DNA of 64,000 nt from positions 84,357 through 148,356 of the forward strand of contig NZ_QYAC01000009.1 in assembly GCF_016758195.1 (NCBI RefSeq), read 5' to 3'. Below, piece by piece: positions 1-7,837 of the stretch. Position 1 is the first letter of the stretch. The number at the start of each line of letters is the position of its first letter. Both the position numbers and the translations under genes were made by a program. The stretch is from Leucobacter chromiireducens subsp. solipictus (GTDB lineage Bacteria > Actinomycetota > Actinomycetes > Actinomycetales > Microbacteriaceae). The notes under the pieces are model-generated. The model did no database searches. It saw nothing but the letters and a program-made list of their open reading frames with translations, and was not told the DNA's origin.

Positions 1-716
1 CAGCAGTGCGTGTTCTCAACCGAGGTGAGCCAGATGAGGAGCTGCGCGATGCTTTCGGGGCCCTGATGTGAGTTGAGCGGCATCGGGACGACCGCGTCCA
101 CGAGCTTGCGCCCCTCTTCGCTCGCCAGGAGCTCCTGCGTCATCGGAGTCACCACGGTGCCCGGGCCGACGGCGTTGACGGGAATGCCGGCACCCGCCCA
201 GTGCGCCTTCGGCGCCTCGCGGCGAACCCAGCGCGAGATCGCCTGCTTCGACGAGGAATAGATCAGGTTGCCGGTCTGCGGGTCGGCGGTGAGTTCTTCG
301 GCGATGGCCAGCGCCTGGGCCTCGTCGTCCGAGAGGAGGGCCTCGACGAGCGGCGGGGCGACGGGCTGGAGCGAGGCCATCGACGAGATCAGCGCCACGC
401 GCGGGGCTGCCGACCGCGCGAGTGCGGGCTGCATCGCCTCAAGGAACTCCGTCATGCCGAAGTAGTTCACTGACGCCGTGATCACCTTTGGGAGCGCGAG
501 TCCCGCGCACGCGATGACCGCGTCCACGGTGCCGCCGGCCAGAGCAGTGGCCTCGGCCGCGGCGGCGCGGCGGCCCGCGGCAGTGGAGAGATCGCCGGTC
601 ACTTCGACACCGGACAGATCGACACCGATCACGGTGTTGCCGGCATCGCGGAGGAGCTGAGCGGTGGTCTTGCCGATGCCGGAGGCGGCACCGGTGACGA
701 CAAAGGTACGAGACAT
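1..716 (-). CDS. SDR-family NAD(P)-dependent oxidoreductase, 3' end outside window
   Basis: Short-chain dehydrogenase/reductase. Translated from the ATG at 716 it stays open for 238 codons to the left edge, so the C-terminus is missing. Seen: the cofactor motif TGAASGIG (residues 8-15), the ISS catalytic-serine region (about 110-112) and the YSSSK catalytic pair (Tyr153, Lys157). It resembles the hydroxysteroid-dehydrogenase-like branch of the family with a short N-terminal beta strand; the substrate cannot be read from sequence. An AAAGG ribosome site precedes the start. It lies 14 bases downstream of a MarR gene on the same strand, so the two probably form a redox- or ligand-responsive operon. 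Confidence 0.9.
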   Translation of the reverse strand, partial: MSRTFVVTGAASGIGKTTAQLLRDAGNTVIGVDLSGVEVTGDLSTAAGRRAAAAEATALAGGTVDAVIACAGLALPKVITASVNYFGMTEFLEAMQPALARSAAPRVALISSMASLQPVAPPLVEALLSDDEAQALAIAEELTADPQTGNLIYSSSKQAISRWVRREAPKAHWAGAGIPVNAVGPGTVVTPMTQELLASEEGRKLVDAVVPMPLNSHQGPESIAQLLIWLTSVENTHC

Positions 717-730
717 GGGAGGGGAACCTT

Positions 731-1240
731 TCACTGGGGAGGGGGTGTGGTCAAGCTGGTCAGGAACCGGGGGAGAAGTCGCACGAGCGCTGCGCGATCC
801 GCCGCCGCCCAACCCCGGGTGGCGGCGGCGATCATCGCGAGGCCCGCATCGTGCAGGCCCTGATACGCCGCTCGCCCACGCGGCGTGAGCGTGATGAGTG
901 CCGATCTGCGGTCCCCCGCTTGGGGGGCGCGATCGAGGAGCTCCGCCGCGGAGAGCCGGGCAAGCAGCTTCGACGTTGACGGCCGGCTGAGGTGGAGTTC
1001 GGTGGCGATCTGGCTCGGGGTCGCGGTCCCGCCGGCGCGGCCGAGCAGGTGCAGCGCCCGGATCGCCGTCGGGTCCAGGTCGATCGTGCTCGCGACCGCG
1101 ACCTCGCGCTGGAACTCGTGCGACGTCCAGCGCGAGACGAGCGTGGTGAGTGCGCCGAGCAGCTCGGCGGCGTCGCGGGCCGGGATCTCGGCCGCGTGCG
1201 CGCCGCTGGGGGCGCTGATCGGGGAATCCTCGGCCGTCAT
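731..1240 (-). CDS. MarR-family transcriptional regulator
   Basis: A 169-residue winged-helix repressor of the MarR type. The central region carries the expected helix-turn-helix (QIATELHLSRPSTSKLLARL) followed by a wing with RRSALITLTPRG. MarR proteins usually bind short inverted repeats and release on binding phenolic ligands or on thiol oxidation; here the N-terminal extension is Ala-rich and there is no cysteine in the DNA-binding part. The gene is divergent from an NAD(P)-binding protein gene and leads an operon with the SDR gene. Its own -35/-10 overlaps a perfect inverted repeat, so autorepression is likely. A TAGGAT box ends 6 bases before the ATG, which predicts a leaderless mRNA. 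Confidence 0.9.
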   Translation of the reverse strand: MTAEDSPISAPSGAHAAEIPARDAAELLGALTTLVSRWTSHEFQREVAVASTIDLDPTAIRALHLLGRAGGTATPSQIATELHLSRPSTSKLLARLSAAELLDRAPQAGDRRSALITLTPRGRAAYQGLHDAGLAMIAAATRGWAAADRAALVRLLPRFLTSLTTPPPQ

Positions 1241-1246
1241 GGGATG

Positions 1247-1275
1247 ATCCTACCCCTGGTAGTTGCTTCAGGCAA
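1247..1275 (-). promoter_or_regulatory. Candidate promoter of the MarR gene
   Basis: On the minus strand TTGCCT (1270-1275), a 17-base spacer and TAGGAT (1247-1252) form a sigma70-like promoter. The -10 lies 6 bases before the ATG at 1240, so transcription would start at or next to the start codon. The -35 and spacer lie inside the inverted repeat at 1260-1278. Confidence 0.6.
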
Positions 1276-1278
1276 CTA
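1260..1278. promoter_or_regulatory. Inverted-repeat operator between divergent MarR and NAD(P)-binding genes
   Basis: TAGTTGC, a 5-base spacer TTCAG, and GCAACTA form a perfect 7+7 inverted repeat in an otherwise asymmetric intergenic region. Size and position are typical of a MarR dimer site. It covers the -35/spacer of the MarR promoter and lies just upstream of the divergent promoter, so one bound dimer could control both directions. Confidence 0.65.
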
Positions 1279-1312
1279 TATCGGGATGCTTCCCTATTTG
1301 TTCCCAGCGTTC

Positions 1313-1318
1313 TACCCT
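1313..1318 (+). promoter_or_regulatory. -10 box of leaderless NAD(P)-binding gene
   Basis: TACCCT ends 6 bases before the ATG at 1325, the geometry expected for a leaderless mRNA. No clear ribosome-binding site is present. A weak TTCCCT at 1290-1295 could be the -35. Confidence 0.5.
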
Positions 1319-1324
1319 GGACAC

Positions 1325-1984
1325 ATGGCACGCATCATTCTGTTCGGCGGCCACGGACGGGTCGCCCTCCTCACGTCCCCCCTCCTTGCGGCGCGCGGCG
1401 ACCAGATCACCGCCGTGATCCGCAATCCTGACCACGCGGCGGAGGTGACCGCTTCGGGGGCGACGCCCCACGTCGCGGATCTCGAAACTCTGGATGAGCA
1501 CGAACTCGCCGAGCTGATCGTCGGGCACGACGCGGTCGTGTGGTCCGCCGGTGCCGGTGGCGGCGATCCGGTGCGGACGCGGGCGGTGGACCACGACGCC
1601 GCCATCCGCTCGATGACCGCAGCGGCGCTCGCGGGTGTGCCGCGCTACATTATGGTCTCGTACCTCGGATCCCGGCGTGATCACGGGGTCCCGCCGGAGG
1701 ATCCCTTCTTCGCGTATGCCGAGGCGAAGGCTGCCGCGGACGAGCATCTGCGCGGCTCCAGCCTGGACTGGACCGTGCTCGCCCCGGGCACACTCACCCA
1801 CGACCCGGGAAGCGGCACGATTGCGGCGGGTGGCTCCGACTGGACCGTCGTGTCTCGGGCCAACGTTGCGGCCGTCATCGCGGAGACGCTCGTCACGCCC
1901 GGGACCGTGCACCGCACGGTCCCGTTCGTGGACGGAGACACCCCGATCGCGGAGGCGCTCGCCGGAGACGCCGACGCGAGCTAG
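1325..1984 (+). CDS. NAD(P)H-binding (atypical SDR/NmrA-like) protein
   Basis: A 219-residue atypical SDR with the N-terminal Rossmann motif FGGHGRVA (residues 7-14) and a conserved YAEAKAAAD segment, as in the YwnB/YhfK-like group of NAD(P)-binding proteins. Such proteins reduce quinones or sugar nucleotides, or act as redox sensors; which applies here is unknown. The ATG at 1325 was preferred over longer upstream frames because the Rossmann strand begins immediately and a TACCCT -10 box fits a leaderless start. It is divergent from the MarR gene and shares its operator, so it is probably a regulated target. Its TAG stop overlaps the stop of the opposing GNAT gene within a CTAG. Confidence 0.85.
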   Translation: MARIILFGGHGRVALLTSPLLAARGDQITAVIRNPDHAAEVTASGATPHVADLETLDEHELAELIVGHDAVVWSAGAGGGDPVRTRAVDHDAAIRSMTAAALAGVPRYIMVSYLGSRRDHGVPPEDPFFAYAEAKAAADEHLRGSSLDWTVLAPGTLTHDPGSGTIAAGGSDWTVVSRANVAAVIAETLVTPGTVHRTVPFVDGDTPIAEALAGDADAS

Positions 1985-2286
1985 GCGCGCTCAGGCCATT
2001 CGACCGTGCCCGGGAAATCCGGGTGCCGGCGCAGCCATGCCGCCACAAACGGGCACCGGGGAATGATCGTCAGGCCGGCGGTTCGGGTGCTCTCGAGCGC
2101 CGCGGAAACCAGTGTGCCGCCCAGCCCGCGGCCCCCGAAATCGGGATCGATCTCCGTGTGCATGAAGTCGCGCTTGGTGCCGCCTGCGCGCGAGCGGTAC
2201 TCCGCGAAGCCGGCGAGCTTGCCGTCCACCGTCACGGCGAAACGGGACTGCTCGGGTTCGTGCACGACGTGGATCTGCTCGCTCAT
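1981..2286 (-). CDS. GNAT-family N-acetyltransferase, YjdJ-like short form
   Basis: A 101-residue minimal acetyltransferase of the GCN5-related YjdJ/human GTL-like group. The acetyl-CoA loop GGRGLGG (residues 51-57) and the preceding HTEIDPDF segment (43-50) are clear. These small proteins often lack a full substrate domain and their acceptors are mostly unknown. An AGGAGG ribosome site precedes the ATG at 2286. It reads convergently with the preceding gene, the two stop codons sharing one CTAG. Confidence 0.85.
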   Translation of the reverse strand: MSEQIHVVHEPEQSRFAVTVDGKLAGFAEYRSRAGGTKRDFMHTEIDPDFGGRGLGGTLVSAALESTRTAGLTIIPRCPFVAAWLRRHPDFPGTVEWPERA

Positions 2287-2321
2287 GATGCTGCCTCCTG
2301 ACGGGTCGGGTACTCCGGGAA

Positions 2322-3389
2322 CTACTGCTTGCGGGGGACGAGCCGGGCGACGGGGGCTGCCGGCGCGGGAAGGGGCGGATCCGGCTCGTGCTCGGGGAGA
2401 CCGAAGCGCTTCGGATCGAGCGGCCCGGGCGCTGCGACCGGGCTCTGCGGCTGCGCGCTGCCGGACGGATCCGCCACCCCCGCGGCCGCCACGGTCTCCT
2501 GCCATTCGGCGCGCGCCTGCAGGATCTCCTCGTGGCTGCGGCCCACGAAGTTCCACCACATGATGAGCTGCTCCCGCATCGGCTCGCCGCCCAACACGAG
2601 CACGCGGGCCCCTGCAGCCCCCGCCGTGAGCTGCAGGGCGGCGGCTCCCGCCGGGGCGAAGCCGAGATCGTCCTGCGCGAGGGCCAGGGCGGACACCCCG
2701 CCGCCCGTGGCCGCGACCCGAGTCAGCGTCGCCTCGCCGGAATCGATGAGGACGCCGTGCTCGAACGCCGCATCGACGGGAAACCCGACGCTCGCGCCCG
2801 GTGCGAGCCGGAGCTCGGCCCCGAGCAGCGGGGAGTGCGCGGGCACGGGGGAGGCGGAGCCCAGGAGCTCGCCGAGGAAGACCTGGCCCTCCCACCCGGC
2901 ACCGGTGATCACCGGCGGCACGTAGTGGGCGAAATCGGGCGCGATGTCGGCCGCGTGCGCTGGCAGCGCGATCCAGAGCTGCGCGCCGTGCAGCACGGTC
3001 GTGCTCGGCGTGGACCGCTCGGAGTGGCTGATCCCACGTCCGGCGGTCATCAGGTTCAGCTCACCCGGACGGACAAACGCGTGAAACCCGGCGCTGTCTC
3101 GGTGCTCGATCTCGCCAGAGAAGAGCCAGCTCGCGGTCTGCAGGCCGATGTGCGGGTGGGCGGCGACGTCCATGCCGCCGGTGCGCGAGACGTCGTCCGG
3201 GCCGTAGTGATCGAGAAAGCACCAGGCGCCGATGAACGACCGGGCCCGCTGCGGCAGGGTGCGCCGCACGGTCATGGCGCGCAGGCCACCGAGCGGCACC
3301 TCGCGCGGCTCGATGAGCTGCAGTGCCCCGTCCGCGGATGCGGCGTCTGCGCACAGTGTGGCCTCGGGACCCTGCTCAGGATTGCTCAC
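2322..3389 (-). CDS. Pirin family protein (cupin metalloprotein)
   Basis: A 355-residue bicupin of the pirin family. The metal ligands expected from human pirin are visible as HPH in the stretch AHPHIGLQ (His78, His80) and HSE (His122, Glu124). The C-terminal Pirin_C cupin follows (about 210-310), with a Pro-rich tail. Bacterial pirins include quercetin dioxygenases and regulators of pyruvate metabolism, so a precise reaction cannot be assigned. It is a single gene with the GNAT gene 35 bases downstream on the same strand, possibly cotranscribed. The upstream region contains tandem repeats and a nested palindrome. Confidence 0.9.
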   Translation of the reverse strand: MSNPEQGPEATLCADAASADGALQLIEPREVPLGGLRAMTVRRTLPQRARSFIGAWCFLDHYGPDDVSRTGGMDVAAHPHIGLQTASWLFSGEIEHRDSAGFHAFVRPGELNLMTAGRGISHSERSTPSTTVLHGAQLWIALPAHAADIAPDFAHYVPPVITGAGWEGQVFLGELLGSASPVPAHSPLLGAELRLAPGASVGFPVDAAFEHGVLIDSGEATLTRVAATGGGVSALALAQDDLGFAPAGAAALQLTAGAAGARVLVLGGEPMREQLIMWWNFVGRSHEEILQARAEWQETVAAAGVADPSGSAQPQSPVAAPGPLDPKRFGLPEHEPDPPLPAPAAPVARLVPRKQ

Positions 3390-3533
3390 TGCTCGCTCCT
3401 CCCGGTGCGTCCGGGAGACGCCCCGAGGCTAGTCTGCCACGCCCGTGACGCGAACCCTAGGTGGGCGGGCGGTGTTCGCTCGGAGCATGCCCGGCGCCGC
3501 ACGTGTGCTCCGGAAGCGAGCGGCGGGGCGCGG

Positions 3534-3571
3534 TTCACGAACGGGCAGGAGATTCACGAATTTCGAGGAGA
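3534..3571. repeat. Two tandem 19-bp repeats
   Basis: TTCACGAA, six variable bases and GGAGA occur at 3534-3552 and again at 3553-3571. The 13 conserved positions in two head-to-tail copies upstream of pirin could be a repeated protein-binding site. Confidence 0.55.
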
Positions 3572-3611
3572 TTTGGGGCCGGATCCGGCCCCTGGCCGCA
3601 GGATCTCCTCG
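3564..3611. repeat. Nested inverted repeat
   Basis: Outer arms CGAGGAGAT (3564-3572) and ATCTCCTCG (3603-3611) enclose an 18-base perfect palindrome centred on GGATCC (3575-3592). The structure could form a cruciform or a long RNA hairpin; its function is unknown. Confidence 0.6.
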
Positions 3612-3623
3612 GGGGTGAACGAC

Positions 3624-3659
3624 CGCGGCCCCGCACCTCGGGCGAGGGGCGGGGCCGCG
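3624..3659 (-). terminator. GC-rich hairpin after the 2-hydroxyacid dehydrogenase gene
   Basis: Perfect 11-base arms (3624-3634 and 3649-3659) lie 7 bases beyond the stop of the minus-strand dehydrogenase. There is no U-tract, so it is either a factor-assisted terminator or a 3'-end stabilising hairpin. Confidence 0.5.
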
Positions 3660-3665
3660 TGCAGG

Positions 3666-4655
3666 CTAGGCCGGGCGGTTCACGGGGGAGTCCGGCGTGC
3701 CGGTCTCCAGCAGCGTGATGCCGTTCTGCGCCTGGATGCGCACGTACTCGATCTCGGTGCGCGCCGAGAAATACGCGATATGCGGGGTGAGCACCACGTC
3801 ATCACGGCCGAGCATCGGGTGATCGGCGGCGGGCGGCTCCGTCTCCAGTACGTCGAGGGCGGCTGCCGAGAGCTGGCCCGAATCGAGCGCCGCGGCGAGC
3901 GCGTGATGGTCGATGAGCGCGCCACGGGACACGTTCACGAGCACGGAGCCGCTCGGCATCTCCGCGAGGAACGCAGCATCGATCATGTGCTCGGTCTCGG
4001 GGGTGAGTGGGAGATGCAGGGACAGCACGTGTGCCGTGCGGCGCACCTCGGCGAGGTCCGTGCGGCGCACCCCGAGGGCCTCGAGATCGGCCTGGATCTC
4101 CGGGGTGTCCGGCAGCATCGGGTCGTAGCCGACGACCTCGCCGAACAGCGGGCGGGCCAGGCGCACGAGCTCGCGCCCGATCTTTCCGAGCCCGATAATG
4201 CCGAGCGTCGTCTCGCTGAGGCGCGGCGGCGCGGTGAGCGCGCGGTCGTTCCAGGTGTCCGGTTTCGCCGACGCCTGGTAGAAGCCGAGCTGCCGGGTGG
4301 CAGCGAGCAGGATCGCGAGGGCGTGGGTGGCGACCTCCTCGGTCGCCGCACCGGGTACGTTGGTCACCCACACGCCGTGCTCCGTCGCAGCTTCGAGGTC
4401 GACGTAGTCGAAGCCCATGGACATCAGGGCGACGATCCGCAGCTGCGGCATCGCCTCGATCATCTCGCGGGTCACGGAGGCGTATCCAGGCAGCAGCACG
4501 GTCGCGTCGTGCGCGCCCGCGATGATCTCCGCCGAGTCACGCGTGCCGAGCACGCGCACCTCGAAGCCTGCGGCCTCGAGGAGCTCGATGCCGATCGCCG
4601 GATCGGTGTCTTCGACGTCGGTGTAGACCGCAACCGGTCGGGTCGTCGTGGTCAT
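3666..4655 (-). CDS. D-isomer-specific 2-hydroxyacid dehydrogenase (CtBP-like)
   Basis: A 329-residue NAD-dependent dehydrogenase interconverting a 2-oxoacid and a (D)-2-hydroxyacid. Seen: the dinucleotide motif GLGKIG (155-160), the catalytic Arg in NVSRGALID (Arg244), the Glu in DVLETEPP (271-273) and the catalytic His in LTPHIAYFS (His292). The ATG at 4655 was chosen because it begins the N-terminal strand; the frame stays open further upstream inside the neighbouring gene. It lies 4 bases downstream of the thiamine-diphosphate enzyme gene, so the two are one operon and may act on the same 2-oxoacid. The substrate is not known. Confidence 0.9.
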   Translation of the reverse strand: MTTTTRPVAVYTDVEDTDPAIGIELLEAAGFEVRVLGTRDSAEIIAGAHDATVLLPGYASVTREMIEAMPQLRIVALMSMGFDYVDLEAATEHGVWVTNVPGAATEEVATHALAILLAATRQLGFYQASAKPDTWNDRALTAPPRLSETTLGIIGLGKIGRELVRLARPLFGEVVGYDPMLPDTPEIQADLEALGVRRTDLAEVRRTAHVLSLHLPLTPETEHMIDAAFLAEMPSGSVLVNVSRGALIDHHALAAALDSGQLSAAALDVLETEPPAADHPMLGRDDVVLTPHIAYFSARTEIEYVRIQAQNGITLLETGTPDSPVNRPA

Positions 4656-4659
4656 CTGC

Positions 4660-6291
4660 TTAGGCCCCCTGCGCGGCGTCAAACGTCGCCTGGTCGATGT
4701 GGATGAGCTGCAGGCCGCCCGCGGCGACGGCAGCGGTGACGGCCTCGGCGAGTTCGCCGGCGGTGGCCACCTTGCGGCCGGTGCCGCCGAACGCGTCGGC
4801 GACGGCGGCCCAGTTGGGCTGCGCGAGGTCGACGCCCACCGGGGCGATCCCCGCGTCGAGCTCGTTCTGCTTGATCTCGGCGTAGCCGCCGTTGTCGACC
4901 ACGATGACGGTGACGTCCTCGCGCTGCTCAACGACCGTGATGAACTCGTTCATGGAGAACATGAGCGCGCCGTCACCGACCACCGTGAAGGCCGGACGGT
5001 TCGGCACCGCGATGCGCGCGCCGAGCGCGGCGGGGAGGCCGTAGCCGAGCGTCGCGTAGGTCGCCATGTAGGGGGTGGAGTTCGGCTCGGAGACGCGCAG
5101 CGTGTTGAGAAGGCCCCAGTACGCGATCTGCGAGGAGTCGGTCGCGACGATCGCGTCCTCGGGCAGCGCGGCGGCGATGGCCTCGGCGAGCGCGGTGTTC
5201 ACCGCGGAGAGCTCGGCGGACTCGGCGCGCACCGCGGCGCGGGCCTGGCTGGCGGCCCCGACGGCGCCCGCGTGATCCCGCGGGGTGCCCGCGCCGAGCT
5301 CGGTCAGGAGCGCCGCGAGCGTCGCCGCCGCATCGCCGACGAGGCCGACGTCGGCGCGGTGGTTCTTCGTGATCTGCGACTCCAGCAGATCGACGCGGAT
5401 GATCGTGCCCGTGGCGGCCAGCTCGGACACCCACAGCTCGGCCTCGCCGAGCTTCGACCCGACGATAAGCAGCACATCGGCGTCCTGGGCGACGGAGCGG
5501 CCGGCCTGGAGCCGCAGGCTCGACCCGACCGCGAGCGGGTGCTGCTCGTCGAGCACGCCCTTCGCGTTGAGCGTCGTGATGACGGGGGCCCCGAGGCGCT
5601 CGGCCAGCGCACGAAGCTCAGTGGCCGCACCGCGGGATCCGCCACCGGCGAGGATCGCGGGGCGCTGCGCGGCTGCCAGAAGGCGTGCGGCCTCAGCCAC
5701 GGCGGTCGCATCGGCGGTCGCGGGGCCCGCGATCGCGCGAGGCGCGGTGGCGTCGGCGGCGAGCTCGGTCTCCTGCTCGAGCACATCGAGGGGGACCTCG
5801 ATGTAGACGGGGCGCGGGCGGGTCGTGCCGAAGAGCTCGAACGCGTCGTGGATCGCGGCGACGGCTTCCTCGGCGGAGGTCACGCGGCGGCCCCACTCGA
5901 CGATCGCGGATGCGGCGCTGAGCTGATCCTTCGTCTCGTGCAGGGTGCCCACGTCGGCAAACTCGGCACCGAGGGCGGGGCCGGGGGAGAGCAGGATCAT
6001 GGGGCGCGACTCGCAGTACGCGGTGCCCGCGGCGGAGAGCGCGTTCAGGAGGCCGGGGCCACTCGTGGTGATGACCACGCCGGGCAGGCCGGTCTGGAGC
6101 GACCAGCCGTCAGCACCGTAACCCGCGCCCTGCTCGTGGCGGGTGGTGACGGGACGGATCCCGAGCTCGCCGAGCGGACGGTAGAACTCGAGGTTGTGGG
6201 TGCCGGGGATGCCGAACACCGTGTCGATGCCGTACCCGCGAAGGGTTTCCATGACGACCCAGCCGGTCGTGCGCTTAGGTGTGGTCTGCAT
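4660..6291 (-). CDS. Thiamine-diphosphate enzyme, acetolactate-synthase/AruI-like
   Basis: A 543-residue member of the acetolactate synthase/2-oxoacid decarboxylase superfamily with the usual order: Pyr domain, central domain, PP domain. Seen: the activating Glu in RHEQGAG (Glu53) and the ThDP-Mg motif beginning VVGDGALM near residue 440. The N-terminal pattern FGIPGTHNLEFYR followed by RHEQGAGYGADG recalls 5-guanidino-2-oxopentanoate decarboxylase (AruI) more than true acetolactate synthase, and no small regulatory subunit is nearby; this comparison is from memory and is an inference. The ATG at 6291 follows GAGGAG; an in-frame TTG at 6303 is less likely. The 2-hydroxyacid dehydrogenase follows after 4 bases. 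Confidence 0.85.
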   Translation of the reverse strand: MQTTPKRTTGWVVMETLRGYGIDTVFGIPGTHNLEFYRPLGELGIRPVTTRHEQGAGYGADGWSLQTGLPGVVITTSGPGLLNALSAAGTAYCESRPMILLSPGPALGAEFADVGTLHETKDQLSAASAIVEWGRRVTSAEEAVAAIHDAFELFGTTRPRPVYIEVPLDVLEQETELAADATAPRAIAGPATADATAVAEAARLLAAAQRPAILAGGGSRGAATELRALAERLGAPVITTLNAKGVLDEQHPLAVGSSLRLQAGRSVAQDADVLLIVGSKLGEAELWVSELAATGTIIRVDLLESQITKNHRADVGLVGDAAATLAALLTELGAGTPRDHAGAVGAASQARAAVRAESAELSAVNTALAEAIAAALPEDAIVATDSSQIAYWGLLNTLRVSEPNSTPYMATYATLGYGLPAALGARIAVPNRPAFTVVGDGALMFSMNEFITVVEQREDVTVIVVDNGGYAEIKQNELDAGIAPVGVDLAQPNWAAVADAFGGTGRKVATAGELAEAVTAAVAAGGLQLIHIDQATFDAAQGA

Positions 6292-6327
6292 GATGCTCCT
6301 CAAGTTCTGTGTGGTGCGTGGGTGTAA

Positions 6328-6364
6328 AAATCCGGCCCCACCTCGGTGCTGCGGGGCCGGATTT
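6328..6364 (-). terminator. Rho-independent terminator of the MHS transporter gene
   Basis: Perfect 12-base arms AAATCCGGCCCC (6328-6339) and its complement (6353-6364), with a 13-base loop. On the minus strand the stem is followed by a run of five T, as in an intrinsic terminator. It separates the transporter from the ThDP-enzyme operon. Confidence 0.85.
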
Positions 6365-6378
6365 CATCAGTGAATGGG

Positions 6379-7734
6379 CTAGTGGTCGGTGCCGATGGCG
6401 GTCGTGTCGGTCCGCGCGTTGAACGAGCCGGTCACGGGTGCCAGGTCCGAGTGCTGCGGGGCAAACCGGACGCCGATCCAGGCGACGAGTGTGAGCACGC
6501 CGAAGAACGCGACGACCGACCAGAAGTTGCCGCCGGTGACGACGAGCAGCGTCGAGGCGATGGCCGGGGAGAGGCCGCCCCACACTGCGGCACCCAGGCC
6601 GTACGACAGCGACATCGAGGTGTACCGCGACTGCGGGCGGAACATCTGCGCCATCAGGGTGGACAGCGGGGCCCAGGCACCGCTCAGGGTGACGCGGATC
6701 AGGATCACGAAGAGCCAGATCATTGCGACGTTCTTGGCCTGGATCGAGAGCACGAGCGGGAGGATCACAAGGAAGGAACCGACGATGCCGAAGTACATGA
6801 CCCACTTCGCGCCGATCTTGTCGCCGAGCGCGGCGATCGGGAGGGTCACGAGCGCTTCAACGAGCGAGGCGATGGTGAGGGCACCCAGCATCACGGACGC
6901 GTTCAGGCCGATCTCGGGCGTCGCCGCGTAGTTCTGCACGAAGGTGGTCGCGATCACGTAGCCGCCGGAGGACATGGCGATGATGCAGAAGCCGAGCAGG
7001 ATCGGGCTCCAGTTGTTCTTCAGCGCGAACAGCAGCGGCGTCGACTGCTCCTGGCCCTCAACCTTGGCCTCGAAGACCGGGGTCTCCTCGACGCGGTAGC
7101 GCACCCAGAAACCGACGAGGATCAGCACGATGCTGAAGAGGAACGGGATCCGCCAGCCCCAGCTCATCAGGGCGTCCTCGCCGAGCGCCGAGAGCGCCCA
7201 GAACGCGCCGGTCGCCATGAGCGCGCCGAGCGGGTTGCCGACCTGCGTGAAGCCGCCGTAGAAGTTCTTCCACTTCGTGGGGGCGCTCTCCACTGCCATA
7301 AGGCTGGCGCCGCCCCACTCGCCGCCGACCGCGAGGCCCTGCAGCATGCGGAACAGGATCAGCAGGATCGGGCCCCAGATGCCGATCTGCGCGTAGCCGG
7401 GGAGCACGCCGACGAGCGTCGTTGCCACACCCATGAGGACCAGCGTGATGGTCAGCGCGGGCTTGCGTCCCAGGCGGTCGCCGATGTGGCCGAAGATGAT
7501 GCCGCCCAGCGGGCGCATAAAGAAGGCGACCGCGTAGGTACCGAAGGACGCGAGGGTCGCGAGCGCCGGATCGAGGTCCTCGGGGAAGAAGACGTGGGGG
7601 AAGATGATCGCGGCCGCGGTGGCGTAGACGTAGAAGTCGTACCACTCGATGGAGGTGCCGACGAGGGCGGCCATGCCGCCCTTGAGGGCCCTTCGGTGCG
7701 TGTTCTCTTGGACCGGGGAGGCGGTCGTTGACAT
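6379..7734 (-). CDS. MFS transporter, metabolite:H+ symporter (MHS) type
   Basis: A 451-residue, 12-helix permease. The opening ALKGGMAALVGTSIEWYDF and the loop 2-3 motif GHIGDRLGRKPAL are hallmarks of the MHS subfamily (ShiA, ProP, KgtP, dicarboxylate and aromatic-acid carriers), which co-transport organic acids or betaines with protons. The substrate cannot be read. The ATG at 7734 has GGAGCTCAC upstream. It lies 103 bases downstream of the amidohydrolase gene on the same strand and ends at a strong terminator, so amidohydrolase and carrier probably form one transcription unit that imports and hydrolyses the same compound or class. Confidence 0.9.
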   Translation of the reverse strand: MSTTASPVQENTHRRALKGGMAALVGTSIEWYDFYVYATAAAIIFPHVFFPEDLDPALATLASFGTYAVAFFMRPLGGIIFGHIGDRLGRKPALTITLVLMGVATTLVGVLPGYAQIGIWGPILLILFRMLQGLAVGGEWGGASLMAVESAPTKWKNFYGGFTQVGNPLGALMATGAFWALSALGEDALMSWGWRIPFLFSIVLILVGFWVRYRVEETPVFEAKVEGQEQSTPLLFALKNNWSPILLGFCIIAMSSGGYVIATTFVQNYAATPEIGLNASVMLGALTIASLVEALVTLPIAALGDKIGAKWVMYFGIVGSFLVILPLVLSIQAKNVAMIWLFVILIRVTLSGAWAPLSTLMAQMFRPQSRYTSMSLSYGLGAAVWGGLSPAIASTLLVVTGGNFWSVVAFFGVLTLVAWIGVRFAPQHSDLAPVTGSFNARTDTTAIGTDH

Positions 7735-7837
7735 GTGAGCTCCTTCGCTGGATGTCGGGGTGAAGCGGGTGGGGTGTTCCGGGGAGGGGGGATTCGGGGC
7801 GGTGGGGTGGCCGGAGCGGCCACCCCACCTGAGGGGA

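Larger units (their letters stand above)
3390..3665. other. Intergenic region upstream of pirin, no gene seen
   Basis: 276 bases with no supported coding frame. It holds a two-copy 19-base repeat, a nested inverted repeat and a terminator-like hairpin for the dehydrogenase gene, described separately. The pirin promoter must lie here but I cannot pick a convincing -35/-10. Confidence 0.6.

Noticed and set aside
2388..4706. 772-residue plus-strand frame across pirin and the dehydrogenase
   Set aside because: It overlaps two well-supported genes on the other strand and has no domain signature.
4648..6327. 559-residue plus-strand frame opposite the ThDP enzyme
   Set aside because: Shadow frame; the minus-strand product has complete catalytic motifs.
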